From Mytilus edulis (taxonomy: Eukaryota > Mollusca > Bivalvia > Mytilida > Mytilidae), in NCBI RefSeq assembly GCF_963676685.1, contig NC_092345.1, positions 81,781,592 through 81,845,591 on the forward strand: a stretch of DNA of 64,000 bases, written 5' to 3'. Below are positions 58,870 through 64,000 of this stretch, one piece after another. Under the pieces are notes generated by a model. The model searched no databases. It saw only the letters and a program-made list of their open reading frames with translations, and had not been told where the DNA came from. Every line of letters starts with the position of its first letter. The first letter of the stretch is position 1. Made by a program: the position numbers and the translations under genes.

Positions 58870-60140
58870 GTATATTGTTTTTATACTGAAATCGATAAAA
58901 AAAAATAAAAAAAAAAAAAAAAAATATGTAACAAATATTGTTAAAAAAAAGTGTTTGGAATTTCCCTCTTGTGGTACAATTTTGGGGTATTTCCCTTTGA
59001 CCGTAGTCCAGGCGGTAGGACATTGACATTTTAGGGAATTAGAAAGGAAAAATGAACTTAATTGGTAACATTTAATAAACATGGTATATAGATTACCAAT
59101 TTGAATACATAACAAGTTTAAATTCATAATAGTTTGACCATTGTTACTACACGTTGTCATGGTGGTGACGTGACGTTGTTGATGAAATATAGTAGTTCCG
59201 GTAAGAAGGCGGGGCTTATATGTTAGTTGAGGTCATTGACGTATAATGCTAACGTTTATACGTATAGCTTTATCTGTATAGTAAAATAGGTGATTGCAGT
59301 ATAAGATTTTTTATATCAATATGCAGCAGAGATAAATATTGTGATCATATCAGTATAAAGAGTTTCTTGTTCAATTATCATGCTACAAAATGAAAGAGAA
59401 AACAAACGGAGATCGTACATGTATAGTTCAAAAGATATTGTAAAACAGATAAAGGCAATATACAAAAAAAAACAAAATGAAACAACCGGTTATAAATTTC
59501 ATGTGTATCGAGCACTTTTCTGGATTTACCATTATCATTAACGCTCGAAGCCGAATAATTGAAAGCCAGTGGTGTATAAGAACTGAAACAGTTGAAATGC
59601 TATGTTATTGTTACAAATCTAGACGGTACTCTTCTGAGCTGATGATAACCTCGGAGACTGGTAGTCCACCAACAAAGGTATCGACCAAAAATGAAGGATT
59701 GTGGTTTCAAAATAATAAGTCCATCCGTTTGATGCGTTTTATTAGAGAATTTCCGTTTTCAATTTTCCTCGGATTTCAGTATTGTTGTGAATTTACCTTT
59801 TGTAAGCACTACAAAAGTCCAAAAGTCGGAAAAGACCACTTTTGTCTGAATTTGCATAAATTTTTACTCGACATTCTTTCTTTTTCTGATTTTTTTTTAA
59901 ATTCTTAACATAGTAGGAATTTGACTAATAAGTTTCTTGAATTTTCTTGACAATATTAACATTGTCCTAAAATTTCTCAACCCTTTCTGTATCGACTGAA
60001 AAGAGTCTTGATTAGTCTCGACCAATTTTTGATTGTCTTAAATTTGTCTCGATCAGTCTTGACATATTCATTACATTCTTGTAATGTCTGAATATGTCTT
60101 GACAGTCTTAGAGCTGTCTAAATATATCTCGACACATTCT
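58870..60140. other. Upstream flank of gene B, no gene recognised
   Basis: From about 59310 the sequence aligns with the A flank (36120-36560). The 143-codon plus frame at 59477 spans this repeat-like flank and is not conserved as a frame at A. A TCTTGAC/TCTCGAC-rich stretch lies at 59930-60145, and an inverted, similar stretch lies at 63790-63960. Confidence 0.45.
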
Positions 60141-60149
60141 TAGATGTCT

Positions 60150-60730
60150 TGACACTTTATATAAAATTGAGAATGGAAATGGGGAATGTGCCAAAGAGAC
60201 AACAACCCGACAATAGAGCAGACAACAGCGGAAGGTCACCAACAGGTCTTCAATGCAACAAGAAATTCTCGCACACGGAGGCGTCCTTCAGCTGGCCCCC
60301 TAAACAAATATATACTAGTTCAGTGATAATGAACGCCATGCTAAACTCCAAATTGTACACAAGACACTTAAAGTTAAAATAATACAAGACTAACAAAGGC
60401 AAGAGGCTCCTGACTTGGGACAGGCGCAAAAATGCGGCGGGGTTAAACATGTTTGTGAGATCTCAACCCTCCCCCTATACCTATAGCCAATGCAGGAAAG
60501 TAAACGCATTACAATACGCACATTAAAATTCAGTTCAAGAGAAGTCCGAGTCTGATGTCAGAAGATGTAACCAAAGAAAATAAACAAAATGACAATAATA
60601 CATAAATAACATCAGACTACTAGCAGTTAATTAACATGAAAGCTCCAAACTTCAATTAAACTGATTGAAAAATTATGTCTTTATCATATGAATATCAGGC
60701 ACAATCCTCCCCGTGAGGGGTTTAGTATCA
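60150..60730 (+). repeat. Repeat family R4, long copy
   Basis: Starts ATTGAGAATGGAAATGGGGA and passes CAGCTGGCCCC and AATGCGGCGGGGTTAAACAT. It ends CTCCCCGTGAGGGGTTTAGT. It shares its right two thirds with 57345-57710 and its left part, inverted, with 48290-48605. Confidence 0.8.
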
Positions 60731-60779
60731 AACCATCATAACACATATGAGAAGAACATAACCCGTGTCTTGCCAACAA

Positions 60780-61863
60780 CTGGTTTATTAATAATAAATG
60801 TGTTTAGTTCGGATGCAAAGACCCTATAAGTGAATCAATATTAACGCCAAAATATGCAATCTTCAATGACCTGACAACATTATCGTAACTATATCCTTTC
60901 TTAATAAGTCTATTTAAAGGTTTTGTTAGCTTCTGAGGTGAATACTGACATTTTTGTGCTTTATAAAGAATATTTAATATTGGATGTGAAGTACCTGAAC
61001 GTATAAGAAGTCTGCATGTTGAGCTATATTTCCGAATGATGTCCTTATACCTATGATAAAATTTAGTAAATGTTATGACTAGTTTGTGATACCGAAAACC
61101 CTGGTGTAATAATTTTTCAGTAATACATAAATTTCTCTCGTTAAAATCTAAAACATTGTTACATACACGATCGAATCGTACAAGTTGAGATATATAAACA
61201 TCGTAACAAGGGAACGTCACCATCTAAAACTGGATAATTAACTATAGGAAATGAGAAATCATCTCTTTTATCATAAATTTAAGTATTAAGCTTTCCGTTA
61301 ATGATATATATCAAGATCGAGGAAAGGGCAGTGGTCATTTTTAGTATTAGCTTTATGTGAAGTAAGTTCAATAGGATAAATTTCTTTAGTATACATACTG
61401 AAGTCGTCATTATTGAGGGCCAAAATATCATCCAAATATCTAAAAGTATTATCAAAATTTGTGTATCAGATGTTGTTGCGATGGGTCTTTGTTGATTTTT
61501 TCATAAATTGTAACTCATAGCAATACAAAAACAGGTCCGCAATAAGTGGTGCACAGTTAGTCCCGAGTGGAATTCCGATAACCTGACGATATACGGAATC
61601 TCCAAAGCGAACAAAAATGTTATCTAGTAAAAATTCAAGGGCAGATATAGTATCAAAGCATGTCCAATTGACATACTTTTTTTGTTTATTGCTACTAAAA
61701 AATGACCTAAAAGAGTTTGAACATATATGTTCACATTCTGACTTTTTAAATGCCCATTTAATTAGGTGTGTGAATTTTTTCTTAATGAGAATGTGAGGCA
61801 ATGTGGTATATAGGCTAGAAAAATCAAAACTTTGAACAGATTCAAAATCACTAATATAAGCAT

Positions 61864-61898
<35 letters not shown>

Positions 61899-62400
61899 TC
61901 AAGTACTTCCAACGAGTTTTTGACACTCCAAAAGTAATTAATTCCACTATTTTCGAAGGCCTTATTTGAACAATTTATTATCAGGTTTTTGATTGTACCA
62001 AGTGTACTGGTAAGAAGAATAGATAATTTGGTAGTGGAACAATGGCTTGAAGACGAAATAAGTCTATATATGTAAGGTGTTTTGTGTAGTTTCGAAGCCA
62101 ATACATAGTTGGAACTTTCATTGTTTTTGGTTCTGCTTGTAAAGCGGTAGCTAAAAGTTCATGTTTGTTACAGATGTCGTTTTCTGAAAATGGAGTCAGT
62201 TGGAATGTTGGTGAATTGGTGATTTCTTTTTGTAGAACCTCTATGTAAAATGTACGTCAAACAATAATAATATTGTTAGCAGCTTTATCGGCCTGGACAA
62301 AAACAAATTCCTTGGCTAGTTTTTTTAGTTTATGTTTGAAACGAGAAATAGGTTTATTGTGGTTATTGTTAAGAGTATTGTTCTATCTCAACAGTATATA
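60780..62400 (-). pseudogene. Decayed reverse transcriptase gene, most complete copy (probable Penelope-like)
   Basis: Minus-strand order: AKEFVFVQADKAANNIIIV (about 62310), KVPTMYW (62110), SKLHKTPYIYRLISSSSHCS, SFDFSSLYTTLPH, then ALEFLLDNIFVRFGDSVYRQ and VIGIPLGTNCAPLIADLFLY, YLDDIL (about 61427-61440), KRDDFSFPIVN, then VYISQLVRFDR and QGFRYHKL in the last frame (60804-61223). The two-part FDFSSLYTT and GTNCAP layout resembles Penelope-like reverse transcriptases; no endonuclease is seen. Frameshifts near 62098 and 61460, stop codons near 61290 and 62265, and a homopolymer insertion make it inactive. The class is inference from motif order. Confidence 0.7.
61863..61895 (+). repeat. Homopolymer of about 30 A inside the RT relic
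   Basis: The A run puts a poly-Phe stretch between LEVLDK and LHAYISDF on the minus strand, where related copies should continue directly. It is a simple-repeat expansion or a retroposed tail, and adds to the evidence that the copy is dead. Confidence 0.85.
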
Positions 62401-62924
62401 TTTAGCCTAAATTGTGTATAGGCAAATTCTGCACTGTTTAAACACTTTCTTTTGTGTTATATACTCATTTCTAGTATAGCTGAACTACACTTATAAGAAT
62501 CAATGATTTGTATAGTTAAATATTTCCTTTAGGTGTCCCTGAGTTGTAGTACCAAAATGACCCCTACGCAGTTTATTTTTTTATTAAACGTTTAATTAAA
62601 TTGTTCTCAATTTTTAAATTGTGGTTATATAGTCATTCAACTTATCAGTTGAATGGCTGATTAGAGATAAAGCAGTTATTTTCTATATGACAACTGTGTG
62701 TACCCTGGGGTGTATAGCTGATTTGGAATACCTTAATTTTCTTGAGAGCATCCTGTCCACATGTATTACTTGAAACATATTGCAACAGATGACAATACAC
62801 AAATTTTCTTCTGTTAAATCAAAGATTTGTTTAGTAAGACTAAATATATTCAAATCCTTGGAAGAATAAGAATACAATAATACTTTACCAAATGTTGGTA
62901 CAATAATTGTTTATTTACGATATT
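62401..62924. other. Intergenic, nothing coding recognised
   Basis: A short inverted repeat, CATTCAAC-TTATCA-GTTGAATG, lies at about 62634. Otherwise unremarkable. Confidence 0.4.
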
Positions 62925-63430
62925 CCGCAGAACCAAGTGTCTCGCATACTTTATGAATCTAATAAATATTTTAAAAACTTTAACTGCAGACTGTATGTAA
63001 TGTTAACTGGAAGAAACACTATAAGTAACATATGATACTCAAAACTGGAAACATAAATTGACTTATGCATACTAGCTTTTAATGATTAACAAACTAATGT
63101 CGAAGTTTTGTAGAAATCCAGGATAGTTTTAGAAAGTTATTTAAATTTTAAAAACTTTAACCACAGAGTGAATGTAATGTTAACTGGCAGAAAAACTAAG
63201 TCCATTTATAAGTAAAATACAGAAAAACAATTATTTTTTAATACTATCTTATGATCATAAACAAGCTTCTGTCCAAATTTGGTAGATATTCAGGATGGTT
63301 TAAGAAACTTATTAAAATTTCAAAAACTTAAACCACATCTAGTGAATATTAGTGGACGCCGCCGACGTCGACGGAATGTAGGATCGCTATGTCTCGCTTT
63401 TTCGACAAAAGTCGAAGGCTCAACAAAAAT
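62925..63430 (-). repeat. Interspersed repeat, inverted relative to 208-700
   Basis: Contains AACAAGCTTCTGTCCAAATT, GGATCGCTATGTCTCGCTTT and GTCGAAGGCTCAACAAAAA, the reverse complements of blocks at 208-360, plus two further units with TTTAACTGCAGACTGTATGT and TTTAACCACAGAGTGAATGT. Confidence 0.8.
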
Positions 63431-64000
63431 AAATATGTATACAGTACGATGGGATTTAATCATTTAGCAATTATTTATAAGATTTTGGAATCAACACTTG
63501 TAATTATTTACTAATCAATTTAAATTGATTTGTATCAACATACCCACATTTGTATTGTTTATACTTTAAATTTCATACATTGTAGCCATATTTGTATTTA
63601 TAAAAACATTTATGTACCCAAATTTTTAATCATTTTATATTTACTTGCCCAACTTTAGTTTTTGTTGTTATTTGAAATAACAGTATATTACATGAAGAAA
63701 AATAAAGATAAATTATATCATGTATATTGTCATGTTTTGTAAACTCAGAATTGGCAAGTAAATTTAAGACACAATTCAAATATGTTCATAATATGCCAAG
63801 TCATCAAGAAGAAAAACAAGAATGTCGAGAATCTGTCGAGAAATTTCATACAAACTTAATATAAATCAGAATTTGTCAAGAAAAATTAAAACACAAGTGA
63901 TACTTTTTGAGAATGTCAAGTAATTGTTAATTCAAATTAAGACAAAATTGTACTTTTCAGACTTTTGGGTTTTTGAAGTGATGAGTGCTGACATAAACAA
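63431..64000. other. Right edge, nothing recognised
   Basis: AT-rich DNA with repeated GTCAAG/GTCGAG motifs near 63820-63930. No gene is supported. Confidence 0.35.

Larger units (their letters stand above)
47245..59690 (-). repeat. Segmental duplication, copy B
   Basis: Counterpart of 23820-36560 in the same orientation. Offsets between matching exons are 23.4, 23.0, 26.3, 22.5 and 23.1 kb from exon 5 to exon 1; the variation reflects later insertions in introns. Exons, splice hexamers and proximal flanks are clearly homologous. Confidence 0.85.

Noticed and set aside
59477-59908. 143-codon plus-strand frame
   Set aside because: It overlaps the repeat-like flank shared with copy A, where the frame is not kept, and has no recognisable motif.
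1-63430. Inverted repeat at both window ends as a sign of one 63-kb structure
   Set aside because: The same dispersed family happens to occur at both edges. The copies are partial and diverged and the family is abundant, so chance is the simpler reading.

Overview
The window looks like nuclear DNA of a marine mussel (Mytilus or a close bivalve). It is AT-rich, its genes have GT-AG introns, most of it is intergenic or intronic, and it carries several interspersed repeat families I recognise as common in mytilid genomes. The species call is inference; no species marker is present.

Layout. (1) About 1-6.1 kb, + strand: the last three coding exons of an IGBP1 (alpha4/TAP42) gene, with its 5' part off the left edge. 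The last intron is almost filled by a 41-bp minisatellite of about 2.6 kb. (2) About 6.9-15.8 kb: a repeat block containing three related elements with internal tandem units of about 0.5 kb. Two of them sit inside older repeats, so their ends can be read. (3) 16.1-18.6 kb, - strand: a complete single-exon Toll-like receptor of 824 aa. (4) 18.6-23.8 kb: no recognised gene. (5) 23.8-36.6 kb and 47.2-59.7 kb, - strand: two tandem copies of a five-exon gene that I could assemble from the sequence. Each encodes a small type I membrane protein (305 and 334 aa) with a signal peptide, a cysteine-rich ectodomain of unrecognised family, one transmembrane helix and a short acidic tail. The duplication unit is about 23 kb. 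(6) Between and around these copies lie DNA transposon remnants with terminal inverted repeats, hairpins, simple repeats and decayed reverse transcriptase genes of probable Penelope-like type. A longer reverse transcriptase relic lies at 60.8-62.4 kb.

How the parts may relate. A Toll-like receptor and a duplicated family of receptor-like membrane proteins lie in the same orientation about 5.6 kb apart. That is compatible with an immune or surface-recognition cluster, but adjacency is the only functional evidence. The duplicated pair is the best candidate for something undescribed. All splice sites, phases and lengths agree between the copies, and comparing them dates several insertions and repeat expansions as later than the duplication.
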